NCBI RefSeq assembly: GCF_000347635.1
Contig: NC_020514.1
Location: 4,030,001-4,094,000 of the forward strand
DNA from: Paraglaciecola psychrophila 170
Lineage (GTDB): Bacteria; Pseudomonadota; Gammaproteobacteria; Enterobacterales; Alteromonadaceae
DNA: 64,000 nucleotides
Reading direction: 5' to 3'
The notes under the pieces are model-generated. The model searched no databases. It saw only the letters and a list, made by a program, of their open reading frames with translations, and was not told the DNA's origin. Within the stretch, counting starts at the first letter, position 1; each line of letters starts with the position of its first letter. Of the stretch, positions 28,717-37,367 are shown in pieces. Both the position numbers and the translations under genes were made by a program.

Positions 28717-29578
28717 AGTATTCGTTTATTACCCGATATAAGAAGACCTGGCCTGTGCGCTTAATGTGCAGACTACTCGGTGTACAAAGTAACAATTATT
28801 ACCGTTACCAGAAGCGTCAAACGGATAAACCTGATGGTCTAACGCATCAAGAGATGCTGGAAGGGGTAAAAGATATCGCCAGGTTCAGCGATAATACCTA
28901 TGGCGAGACGCATTCAAAAAGTATTGAATACGCTGAGCTTTCCAGTGAGTCGCAGGAAAACAGCTCAATTGATGAAAGAAGCAGGCGTGTGGGTGCGGTA
29001 TAAAAAGAAATATAAAGCCACCACCAACAGTGACCATAAAAAGCCCATTTATGACAATGAGCTAAAGCAAGATTTTGCAGCACAAAAGCCTGACCAAGCT
29101 TATGTGCATTATGTGCAGGATATCACCCACGTTTGGATATCAGAAGGCTGGTTGTATTTAGCGGTGGTGATTGATTTATATTCACGCAAAGTCGTGGGTT
29201 GGAGTATGAGTTCAAGAATGAAGGCCAGCTTAGTGTGTGACGCATTAACCATGGCAATATGGCAACGACAACCCAAAGCAAGATTGATTGTGCATTCAGA
29301 CCAAAGCTTATCGCCGCCTTATCAAGGCACATAGTTTTGTCGGCAGCATGAGTAAAAAAGGGTGTTGTTGGGACAATGCTGTGGCAGAAAGCTTCTTCGG
29401 GAGTCTAAAGCAAGAACGGGTGCATTGGCGTAATTACTCTACACGATTTAGCGCCCAACAAGATATATTGAATTACATGACCATGTGGTACAACAGCCAT
29501 AGAATTCATTCGTACTTGGGTTACCAAAGTCCTAATCACTTTGAGCAACAAAACAATGTATTACAAAAAGTAGCTTAA
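28713..29578 (+). pseudogene. IS3-family OrfB (DDE transposase), broken by two deletions
   Basis: OrfB lies in the -1 frame relative to OrfA. It reads SFITRYKKTWPVRLMCRLLG and DNTYGE, then loses two bases near 28905 (expected ERRIQKV), continues in the next frame through QDITHVWISEG (first catalytic Asp) to VHSDQ (second Asp) at about 29303, where a short segment of around six codons is missing and the frame changes, and finishes with GCCWDNAVAESFFGSLKQE (catalytic Glu) and HSYLGYQSPNHFEQ, the usual C-terminal block. All three catalytic positions are still recognisable, but no single frame covers them. These lesions are not at long homopolymers, so here true decay is more likely than a read error. 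Confidence 0.87.
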
Positions 29579-29609
29579 CTGAGGTGGTCGTATTAGGTTG
29601 ACCACGTCA
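29574..29609. repeat. Right terminal inverted repeat of the IS3-family element
   Basis: Right end whose reverse complement begins TGACGTGGT and shares ATACG and AGTTAAG with the left end. The flanking ATT at 29610-29612 repeats the ATT at 28356-28358. Confidence 0.85.
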
Positions 29610-30585
29610 ATTTGTTATATTTTATAAGGCCTATTTGTTTGAGAAATTTGTAGAATTAGAAAAATTCGATAGACTCAGTGTATTAATCATTTCAATAGTA
29701 CTCGCCACCTTAACTTATCGATTTGTTGAAATACCCTTTAAAAAAGTGAAATTCACCCCCACTAGTTACAAGTCGACACTTATATCTTTGTCAGTCACAT
29801 TAGGTATAGCACTAACTACATGGGCTATTCCTATTTTCAACAGACTCACTTTACTCAGCAAACCAAACTATATGATTCGTATCTGGGTTATGACAACCCA
29901 CATCGACAATACAGTTGCTTTTAAATGAGGGAAAGAAATGACTTCAACTTGTATGATCAAAGTAAATGTATTGACGCGGCACCTAAAAAAATTCAATATT
30001 TTATTAATCGGTGGCAGCAATGCCGAACAATGGTTTTCAGTTTTGCACCAAAATCTACAAAAAAATCAGACTTTATCATTAGCAACATCAAGTGGCTGCA
30101 AGCCTCTTGTACCATTACAAGGTATAAAACGTTGCAATGATCTCATTGATCGGGTGATAAACGACCTTACTATTAACAAACATTTTGATATAATTATATC
30201 CCGAGGTCGATGGAAAGCGAGAGATGTTCAATACATACCTGAAACGATTGCGCTACTAAAAAAGTCAACTCTCCAAGTTTTAGTAATGGGCCCTGTAGTA
30301 GAATACCAATATCCACTACCAAAGCTCCCAGCCAAATTTGGAGATTCACCTGAGAGCATGAAATATTCTGCGTACAGTGTACAAAAATAGCTTAGTAATG
30401 CATTAGCTAAGGTTACGATTCTGGCCGGTGGTAATTATATTCCAATCATTGACTATTTGTGTAATAGCGAGAAAACTGAATGTCAATTGGCTAACCACAA
30501 TGGTATCCCTATGCAATTTGATTATGGTCATTTGACTCATGAAGGCGCCTCCCAGCTGATTGAAAAGGTGCACATAGTTGATTAA
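29610..30585 (+). pseudogene. Acyltransferase-3/SGNH pseudogene, 3' part
   Basis: Continuation of the gene interrupted by the insertion sequence. The last membrane segments read LSVLIISIVLATLTYRFVEIP and SLSVTLGIALTTWAIPIFN. Near 29880-29990 several one-base changes scramble the linker, which is readable in another frame as NDFNLYDQSKCIDAAPKK. The SGNH domain follows as NILLIGGSNAEQWFSVL, where the usual GDSH block has become GGSN. A TAG at 30388-30390 interrupts the frame, after which SNALAKVTILAGGNYIPIID and FDYGHLTHEGASQL, with the D-x-x-H region altered to YGHLTHEG, run to TAA at 30583-30585. The degenerate catalytic blocks and many lesions show a genuinely dead gene. Confidence 0.85.
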
Positions 30586-30636
30586 TACATTCCCAGAAAA
30601 GATAACAATTTTGTTGCGACAGAGCCTTCTATTAAT

Positions 30637-32109
30637 ATGTTAAAAGCTAAATTCACACTAAAAAATCAAGCAATAAGCGCAATGGGCTGGGCTAGCGGTT
30701 TACAATTTATTTCTCAATTCATTTCGTTTCTACTCGGAATTTTTCTCGCAAGACTATTAATACCAGATGATTTTGGTTTAGTCGCTATGGTATTAGTATT
30801 TACCGCTTTTGCTCAATTATTGACTGACTTTGGATTGTCTGCATCTCTGATTCAAACAAAATACTTAGACAAAATACAAATTAATACTTGTTTCTGGTTT
30901 AGCCTAATTGTCGGGTTGATTCTGACATTTGTTATGGTGTTTTTTAGCTCTCAGATGGCTAACTTCTATCAACGAATAGAGATAATTGATATTTGTATAT
31001 CTTTATCTTTTTTATTTTTATTCAATTCAGTTAGTAGCGTTCCAAAAGCAATAATGAGCAAGGAGCTAAGACACAAAGAAATTGGATTGATAGATCTTTA
31101 TGCCAATATTACAGGAAGCTTTATTGCTTTGACTTGTGCACTATCGGGGATGTCATATTGGAGTTTAGTTATACAACAACTTGTGACTAACTTTATACGC
31201 ACCGCTTTATTGCTTTATAAAAGTCACATTACTATTCTATTTTGCTTTAGTCTTTCAACGTTAAAAAGTTTATTCCGCTTTTCATTTTATGTGTTTTGTA
31301 CCCAAACACTAAGGCAAATTACACTGCAAACCGATAAAATGCTGGTAGGTAGGTTTCTAGATTCAACTACACTGGGGCTGTATTCAAAAGCCTACCAATT
31401 GATGCTGTTCCCAATTAACAATATTTCCCGTGTTCTTGCCAATGTAATGTTCCCTACATTGAGTAAAATTCAAGATGATCCTGACCGAATTGGACGTATT
31501 TATCTAAAGACGATCGGGTGCATTTCTTTTCTCACTTTTCCTATGATGTTGGGTTTAATATGTATATCACCTTACTTTATTGAAGTTGTTTTGGGCACTG
31601 CATGGATAAATATGTCCCCTTATTTACAATTTTTTTGCGGTATTGGTATGTTGATGTCCATAGTAACCATCACGGGCTCAATATATTTAGCAATGGGACA
31701 CTCTAAATTACAATTTAAAGTCAATCTTATCAATCAACCATTACAAATAGCTGGGTTTGTGATTGGTATTCAATTTGGCATACAAGGTATGATGTTTGGA
31801 TTTACCGTGGCCTACATTATCTCAGCACTTATCACTTGGAGTACTGCCATGAAGCTAATAAATTTAAATTTAATGCACATTGTTAAAAGCCTTTTTCCCA
31901 CTTTAATCATTACTTTGATGATGGCAGCTAGTATCACAGGGCTCGACATTTTGTTTTTAACAAACAATAGTCCTATAAGTAAATTAATTATACTTATACT
32001 TGCCGGAAGCCTGACCTATGCGAGTTTAAGTATTTTATTAAAGCCCAAGCCATTTATCCACATAATGGAACTTATAAATGAAAAGAGAAACAAAACCCAG
32101 TCTGATTGA
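30637..32109 (+). CDS. WzxC-like oligosaccharide flippase (MOP superfamily), copy 2
   Basis: Membrane protein of 490 residues with about 14 helices, full length for polysaccharide exporters of the WzxC-like branch. The typical N-terminal block is FLLGIFLARLLIPDDFGLVAM followed by DFGLSASLIQTKYL, and the mid-protein QTDKMLVGRFLDSTTLGLYSKA is conserved in WzxC relatives. It would move lipid-linked repeat units across the inner membrane. It is less similar to the flippases at 13.1 and 43.6 kb than those are to each other, so it probably came with a different glycan cluster. It begins 51 bases after the acyltransferase pseudogene and converges on the sulfotransferase gene, with five bases between their ends. 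Confidence 0.9.
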   Translation: MLKAKFTLKNQAISAMGWASGLQFISQFISFLLGIFLARLLIPDDFGLVAMVLVFTAFAQLLTDFGLSASLIQTKYLDKIQINTCFWFSLIVGLILTFVMVFFSSQMANFYQRIEIIDICISLSFLFLFNSVSSVPKAIMSKELRHKEIGLIDLYANITGSFIALTCALSGMSYWSLVIQQLVTNFIRTALLLYKSHITILFCFSLSTLKSLFRFSFYVFCTQTLRQITLQTDKMLVGRFLDSTTLGLYSKAYQLMLFPINNISRVLANVMFPTLSKIQDDPDRIGRIYLKTIGCISFLTFPMMLGLICISPYFIEVVLGTAWINMSPYLQFFCGIGMLMSIVTITGSIYLAMGHSKLQFKVNLINQPLQIAGFVIGIQFGIQGMMFGFTVAYIISALITWSTAMKLINLNLMHIVKSLFPTLIITLMMAASITGLDILFLTNNSPISKLIILILAGSLTYASLSILLKPKPFIHIMELINEKRNKTQSD

Positions 32110-32114
32110 TTTAC

Positions 32115-33179
32115 CTAGCGGATATTACGTTTGCCCCAGTGACTTTCGACAAACCTTCGATATTTAATTTTTACAAAACCTAAAATGCTGAGTCCGTCGT
32201 AATAGCTAACTATTGCCTGCACCGCGTTTTTATATTCTTCTTCTGGCATAGGCTTAAAAGCGTCAAGCTCTTCCATCGGCTCTGGTGTTGGCGATACCCA
32301 GTTAGATGACAAATCCGGCACATACTTTGATAACTTTTTATTAGTAACATAATAATTCACCATAATTGCATTTTGAGAAGCTTGATCAAGTTGTGGTTTG
32401 TTATCTGAATGAAAAGCCATATTTCCTGTAAACTTTCGACGTCCAAGCTCATACCAGAGCTCATTCCTGGAATTAAAAACAGCGTAATTGACTATGGTTT
32501 GAACTAAATTTAGTGATTCATTAACAGGTTCAGACTCGTCATCAGGGTCAAATTTAATATTTAAATTTAAAATTTTCAAAAAATCACTGACTACATTCTC
32601 CCCCTCAAACTTATCTCTGCTGAACTCCCTAACATATAAATTATTACCACCAAAACTGACTGCCCAGCAGGATAGCTTTTCGGTATAATCTAGATAATTT
32701 TGATAATATTTTAGATGTGTTGGTACAATGCAAATTGTATTACCAAAGAAATCTCGGGCACTCGAATGAGGATAACGAAAACCTTGGTGGTAATGAGATA
32801 AGAGGTGTTTATCTTGTCGTCGTATATAACAGATAACCTTAATATCATTAAAAATTTGACTCAGTTCATCAAAAACATATTGAATTTCTTCACTTTGGTA
32901 CAGCCAAGAAAGTTCTTCACAAGACATTATCATATTACCTGTTGTCTTATTCAGTGCTGAAAACAGCCTTTTATCTAACTTAGCCTTGAATTCCTTCTTT
33001 TCACCACTAAAGCTAACCCAAGAATTAGCATTGCCGTGAACTGATTCAGTACCATCTGGCCTTTCACAAAATAAAATCCAACCTATTTCTTTTAAGCTGT
33101 TTCGATTTTTTAACAAAAACTTTTGGATTGACGTACTACCAGTTTTATGAGACCCGATATGTAAAATTAAACGCCTCAT
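32115..33179 (-). CDS. Sulfotransferase-like P-loop protein
   Basis: Protein of 354 residues. It starts RLILHIGSHKTGSTSIQKFL, a P-loop-like phosphosulfate-binding site of the type found in bacterial sulfotransferases and their relatives. VICYIRRQDKHLLSHYHQG, near residue 125-145, corresponds to the 3'-phosphate-binding Arg/Ser region. The remainder is helical with a Pro-rich block (SPTPEPMEELDAF) near the C terminus. The family sulfates sugars or lipids using PAPS. It stands alone on the minus strand; the 275-base interval upstream must hold its promoter and that of the divergent GT2. Catalytic assignment rests on these two motifs only. Confidence 0.72.
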   Translation of the reverse strand: MRRLILHIGSHKTGSTSIQKFLLKNRNSLKEIGWILFCERPDGTESVHGNANSWVSFSGEKKEFKAKLDKRLFSALNKTTGNMIMSCEELSWLYQSEEIQYVFDELSQIFNDIKVICYIRRQDKHLLSHYHQGFRYPHSSARDFFGNTICIVPTHLKYYQNYLDYTEKLSCWAVSFGGNNLYVREFSRDKFEGENVVSDFLKILNLNIKFDPDDESEPVNESLNLVQTIVNYAVFNSRNELWYELGRRKFTGNMAFHSDNKPQLDQASQNAIMVNYYVTNKKLSKYVPDLSSNWVSPTPEPMEELDAFKPMPEEEYKNAVQAIVSYYDGLSILGFVKIKYRRFVESHWGKRNIR

Positions 33180-33472
33180 AAAAACTATCCTTTATTACCT
33201 TTCAAAAACATTTCATATTACCTCTAATGGTTTTAGGTGGGCTTAATCAAACACTATCCCACGTGACATTAACCTAAATGTGATAGAGATTGAACCTAAT
33301 CCTAGATCTTAAAATTTACAAACCGAATGCACCTTTTGAACAACCTATAAACATAAGTTCACCAATATATTTAAGTTTGGCTTTAGGAATAAAAACGAAC
33401 CACCAGTACTCTATTAAATAAATTTATAGTATTCTACAACGATAAAACCATCCCGTGGGCGAATTTCTAATA

Positions 33473-34399
33473 ATGCAGCCAAGTAAAAATAAATCTTTAG
33501 AGGGCATTGAGATCGCGGTCATTATTCCTTGCTTTAATGACGTAGATAGATTGAATTTATGTCTTGATGCTCTATCAAAACAAACATTAAACTCGCAAAA
33601 ATTTACAGTCATTGTCGTAGATAACGGCTCTGATATTTATCCAACTGTCGCTACCGACCTTTATCCTAATGTTCATCTGCTTTCAGAATCGAAACCAGGT
33701 TCTTACAATGCCAGAAATAAAGGTATTGCTTCAATAGAATCTGAATTTTATGCCTTCACTGATGCCGACTGTATACCAGAAAAAACATGGCTAGAAGAAT
33801 CTCTAAATGCAGTTAAAAATCAAGAAATTGACGCAATTGGTGGACCAATACATTTATTTTCCATCAAAGAGGATGCACCAACACCTTTTGAATTACTTGA
33901 CATACTATCCGGTTTTCAGCAACACAAGTCAGTTAAAAAATTACTTTATACTCCTACAGCCAACCTTGTTACGAAATCCAAAACATTTGAAAAAATAGGA
34001 TATTTTAATGGTTCACTCATGTCTGGCGGAGATAAAGAATGGTGTCAACGTCTTAACAATTCGGGCGGAACACTCTTATATGTGCAAAATGCAACGGTTA
34101 ATCACCCAGCTAGAGCTTCAGCCATTGAATATTATACAAAAATACGGCGCTTAGCACACGGTATGTGGGCAAGGAAAAATACCGATCCTACAATTAAATC
34201 TTATTTAGGGATAAAAGGACTTGTAAGCTGTATTACGCCACCAATAAATAGATGGAAAAGTATATTTAACGATTTTCCCGACATACCTTTATCGACAAAA
34301 ATAAAAGCGGCTTTTTATCTGTATACAGTTAAATTTTATTCACAATATCAAATTCAACTTTGTCGCTTTGGTTTGATAAAAATAGCCGAAAGAAAGTAA
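33473..34399 (+). CDS. GT2-family glycosyltransferase
   Basis: GT-A enzyme of about 308 residues from the ATG at 33473; a GTG at 33455 would add six residues but is less likely because the family starts close to the first strand. Motifs are IAVIIPCFNDVDRLNLCLDA, VIVVDNGSD, SKPGSYNARNKGI and AFTDADCIPEKTW, then GDKEWCQRL, the later acidic site. It is clearly paralogous to the GT2 at 35.5-36.5 kb: CLDALS-QT, PGSY-ARN, DCIP and GDK-WCQR occur in the same order. Sugar donor unknown. Downstream, about 240 bases separate it from the sulfotransferase pseudogene. Confidence 0.87.
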   Translation: MQPSKNKSLEGIEIAVIIPCFNDVDRLNLCLDALSKQTLNSQKFTVIVVDNGSDIYPTVATDLYPNVHLLSESKPGSYNARNKGIASIESEFYAFTDADCIPEKTWLEESLNAVKNQEIDAIGGPIHLFSIKEDAPTPFELLDILSGFQQHKSVKKLLYTPTANLVTKSKTFEKIGYFNGSLMSGGDKEWCQRLNNSGGTLLYVQNATVNHPARASAIEYYTKIRRLAHGMWARKNTDPTIKSYLGIKGLVSCITPPINRWKSIFNDFPDIPLSTKIKAAFYLYTVKFYSQYQIQLCRFGLIKIAERK

Positions 34400-34640
34400 G
34401 CTATTTGGTATCAATTTATAACCGGTTAATATTCATCTCATTCTATGAGATCAGCCTTGAGCGGCAAGGTAATACATAAAACTTAAACGAATAAAAAGTA
34501 ATTCACTACAATTTACTAATTGCAGAGATCAACATATGACTTTTACGTGATTGGCGTATTTACGGTAAGTTCGGTGCTATTAACTATATGTTGCATTGTA
34601 AGCATGCAAAACAAGCAACATAATAAGAGTGCTTTTGCCT

Positions 34641-35501
34641 TTATTCAAAATAACTCGACCATTTAGTATTTACAAAGAAACGGTATAGCTCATCATAATT
34701 ATTGATAATATCTTTTAATTCTCGCAATTCTTTTTTTAAGTCGTTGACTGGTAAAGATTGTGGTTGAATACAAAAATTAGTTTGCACTGTTTGTAAATAG
34801 CCACTGTTATCAGAGGCTAGAGTTTCACAACTAATTTTCAATAAATCTCGATCTTTAAAACGCTCTCTTACAAGCTCGGCATATCGCTCTCGCTTTTCAA
34901 AAAACACTTTGTATTGCGCTGGATTAAGTGTGATTTGTATAGTTGGCCTTTTTGCCGTGTCTTTAATACTCAAACCCCAGTCTTTTTGGCAATCTTTACC
35001 GAGCACAAGGTTTTAAGGGATTTATCGCGATTAAATATGATTAAAGCAATGTCTTTTTCTTGTTTTAACCATTTCCATACGGGCTAGAATCGTGCGTTGT
35101 CTATTTGATCAGGGAACACTTTAAAACCTACAGCAACGGTATCTTGTGCCTGTTCAGCAAATATTACGTTTTCTAAAAACGTCACCGGGAGCGCGTTTCT
35201 GTATTTAAACATTGGTAACGACTGGTTATCGTAACCTTTTATAGTTAAACGTAATTAGGCTAGGGGTAAACACTTCAGCAAAGGCTTTAATGTTAGGATG
35301 CGACTTTAGACCTGATGTCAGCACGGATGAACTGCAACGCTGGTATCCAAAAATGACGTAACGTTTGTAGTTTTGATTGGCCCCTTCTTGAGGGACTAAG
35401 TCCCTGACCTTCTCTTCTGAAGGAGTTGGGGTGATAATAGCTTTTAAACTTCTTACGATACTTTTTGGCACTGAATAAATATCCTTTAAATATATATCCA
35501 C
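34641..35501 (-). pseudogene. Sulfotransferase pseudogene
   Basis: On the minus strand, from 35501 down, a frame reads YVIFGYQRCSSSVLTSGLKS, a sulfotransferase-type P-loop, and AEVFTPSLITFNYK. After a frame change the sequence continues as NQSLPMFKYRNALPVTFLEN, DTVAVGFKVFPDQIDNARF, a TAG, then WKWLKQEKDIALIIFNRDKS. A further change leads to LSIKDTAKRPTIQITLNP, KVFFEKRERYAELVRERF and a C-terminal tail ending at 34641. Protein-like sequence is therefore preserved across at least two frameshifts and one nonsense codon. It would have been about 280 residues, related to Stf0-like sulfotransferases. It is the third sulfotransferase-type gene in the window and the only one clearly dead. Confidence 0.78.
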
Positions 35502-35552
35502 TAGGCTTTAAATTATTATAAAGCACTAATATTTAAATTTGCAGACAGCGAA

Positions 35553-36458
35553 CTATAACCGCTCAACATTCTTCTCAAAACCTGACAGCAGCTTTAAACG
35601 GTATGTTAAGGTATAAAATTTTAAATAATAAAAAAATGCCACAAGTTGCAATTTACGCGTTGCAGATATCGACAGCTTAGTCTTACGCAATTGACGTATT
35701 TTATCTAATGGAGGCATAAGCGCTTCAAACAAGCCTACAAAACTGAAGAGTTTATCAGACTTCACGTTGCGGTGATTGTAATAAAAACCACCGTAAAGGC
35801 GCCGTAATTTAGTTTTAATGCTACTCACTGACTGCCTAGCGGGGTGCACTACCCTTGCCGACTCACAATACGCTAGCGCAAAGCCAGCCTTCACCATTCT
35901 TTGACACCAGTCTTTGTCACCACTGGATTTTAAATTGGCGTTGAACTCCCCGACTGCCTCGATAACACTAAGACGGGTAACCAAGTTAGCCGTAACTGAA
36001 AAATTTTCTTTACGAATATAATCAGCTTGTTCAAAACCCGTGACCATATCGTACAACTCGGCAAGTGATGGTGAATCGCTGGCTGCATACATGTCAATAC
36101 ACCCACCGATAGCACCGAGTTTTTCTGAGTCGTTTTCAAGGGCCTTAATAGCTGCAGACAACCATTCTTTGTCAGGTATGCAATCTGAATCAGTGAAGGC
36201 AATAATTTCGCCCAACCCCACTTGTTTTAATGCTAAATTACGAGCGCTATAGGAGCCGGGGTGAGCTTCATGTAAATAACGAGCAAAAGCATACTGACTC
36301 ACTAGTTTGTCACAGGGCTGCGATGAATTGTTATCTACCACCCACACCTCAAACTTCGTTTGCGGGTATGTCTGTTGACTCAGCGCATCAAGACACAGTG
36401 AGAGCCTTGCCGTATCGTTATAGGTTGGGATGATAACCGTAACTGCAGGAGTGTTCAT
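35553..36458 (-). CDS. GT2-family glycosyltransferase, last of a five-gene GT operon
   Basis: GT-A enzyme of 301 residues: VTVIIPTYNDTARLSLCLDA, VWVVDNNSSQ, EAHPGSYSARNLAL and AFTDSDCIPDKEWLSAA, then SGDKDWCQRM. It ends in a basic membrane-associated tail without clear transmembrane helices. The paralogue at 33.5-34.4 kb is in the opposite orientation, about 1.2 kb away. It starts nine bases after the stop of the next GT2 upstream, so it belongs to the minus-strand transcript that starts near 40.6 kb. Confidence 0.88.
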   Translation of the reverse strand: MNTPAVTVIIPTYNDTARLSLCLDALSQQTYPQTKFEVWVVDNNSSQPCDKLVSQYAFARYLHEAHPGSYSARNLALKQVGLGEIIAFTDSDCIPDKEWLSAAIKALENDSEKLGAIGGCIDMYAASDSPSLAELYDMVTGFEQADYIRKENFSVTANLVTRLSVIEAVGEFNANLKSSGDKDWCQRMVKAGFALAYCESARVVHPARQSVSSIKTKLRRLYGGFYYNHRNVKSDKLFSFVGLFEALMPPLDKIRQLRKTKLSISATRKLQLVAFFYYLKFYTLTYRLKLLSGFEKNVERL

Positions 36459-36467
36459 TCGGCTATC

Positions 36468-37367
36468 CTAAATGTAGTGGCGCAAAACAGACCACAAGCT
36501 AGTCAATAACCATGGCTGTGAAAAGAGCACTTTTTTACTTAATGGTAATTGCTGTTTCACTTGAGCTAATTCATTCTCAAACTGCTGCTTATATTCATCT
36601 TGTGGCGCAAATAGGTGGGCTTCTTTCCAACGAGTAAATAAATAACGCGCTTTACTTGCATCCGCTAACTGTTCTTTATATTTGCTGTAAAAATCCCAAT
36701 AGGATGCAAAATGGTGATGGCGAATATCTGTGGCATGCCAGTTCAAATAGTAGGTTGCTTGATCAAGATAATGCCAACCAACAGCCTGTTGCACTGCGAT
36801 GAAAAACTCGTAATCTTGATGGCGTTTTAATGTTTCATCCCAGGGACTTTTTTGCCATACAGATTGATGCACAAAAAACGACGAGGTCTGAGCCAGTGCT
36901 TTGTTAGCACCAATAACAAACTCTACCGCTGATTCATTTACCTTGATAGCCCGGCTAATGTCTTGTTTTACTTGTTTACCATTGCGGATTTTTGCACCGC
37001 TGTAAATAGCCAAAGCTTGAGTTTGTTGATGTAAAACCACCCTAGTCGCAAGATGATCAACATCCCACTCGTCATCACTATCACAATAGGCAATAAAGTC
37101 ACTGGAGGAAGCCTCACTGCCTATGTTTCTGGCTACATTGCCGTTGGCACATTCGGCTGGCTTTAAGTACCTGATACTAGGTTCATTAAGACTTGTTACT
37201 ATGCTTTCAGTGTTGTCATTTTCATGGCTATTATTGTCAACAATGATGATCTCGTCACAAGGCTGTTTTTGCGCCAGCACCCGCTTCAAGGTTGTTTGAA
37301 TAGTACTTTGAGCATTGTGGCTGGGGATAACCACACTAATACTTGGCATTAAGGATTTATTTTTCAT
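36468..37367 (-). CDS. GT2-family glycosyltransferase
   Basis: GT-A enzyme of 299 residues with ISVVIPSHNAQSTIQTTL, IIIVDNNSHEN, GNVARNIGSEAS and AYCDSDDEWDVDHL holding the DSDD site near residue 97. A KRHQDYEFFIAVQQ block matches the ED/QD region where GT2 enzymes carry the catalytic base. Its start overlaps the end of the next GT2 gene by 11 bases, consistent with translational coupling. Repeat-unit assembly is the likely role. Confidence 0.88.
   Translation of the reverse strand: MKNKSLMPSISVVIPSHNAQSTIQTTLKRVLAQKQPCDEIIIVDNNSHENDNTESIVTSLNEPSIRYLKPAECANGNVARNIGSEASSSDFIAYCDSDDEWDVDHLATRVVLHQQTQALAIYSGAKIRNGKQVKQDISRAIKVNESAVEFVIGANKALAQTSSFFVHQSVWQKSPWDETLKRHQDYEFFIAVQQAVGWHYLDQATYYLNWHATDIRHHHFASYWDFYSKYKEQLADASKARYLFTRWKEAHLFAPQDEYKQQFENELAQVKQQLPLSKKVLFSQPWLLTSLWSVLRHYI

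Larger units (their letters stand above)
28359..29609 (+). mobile_element. IS3-family insertion sequence with 36-bp terminal repeats and 3-bp target duplication
   Basis: Element of 1251 bp with TG...CA ends. Imperfect inverted repeats of 36 bp (28359-28394 and 29574-29609, about 26 matches) share TGACGTGGT at the tips and AGTTAAG at the inner edge. The element is flanked by a direct ATT on each side (28356-28358 and 29610-29612), a 3-bp duplication typical of the IS3 family. Inside are the usual two overlapping frames with a -1 slippage tract, encoding an HTH protein and a DDE transposase. Both frames carry inactivating lesions, so this copy cannot move by itself. It is inserted in an already shortened acyltransferase gene, and removing it with one ATT restores that reading frame. 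Confidence 0.92.

Noticed and set aside
34435..34451. Small inverted repeat ATCTCAT-TCT-ATGAGAT after the GT2 gene, as a possible terminator
   Set aside because: The stem is only seven bases, AT-rich and without a following T tract; too weak to call.
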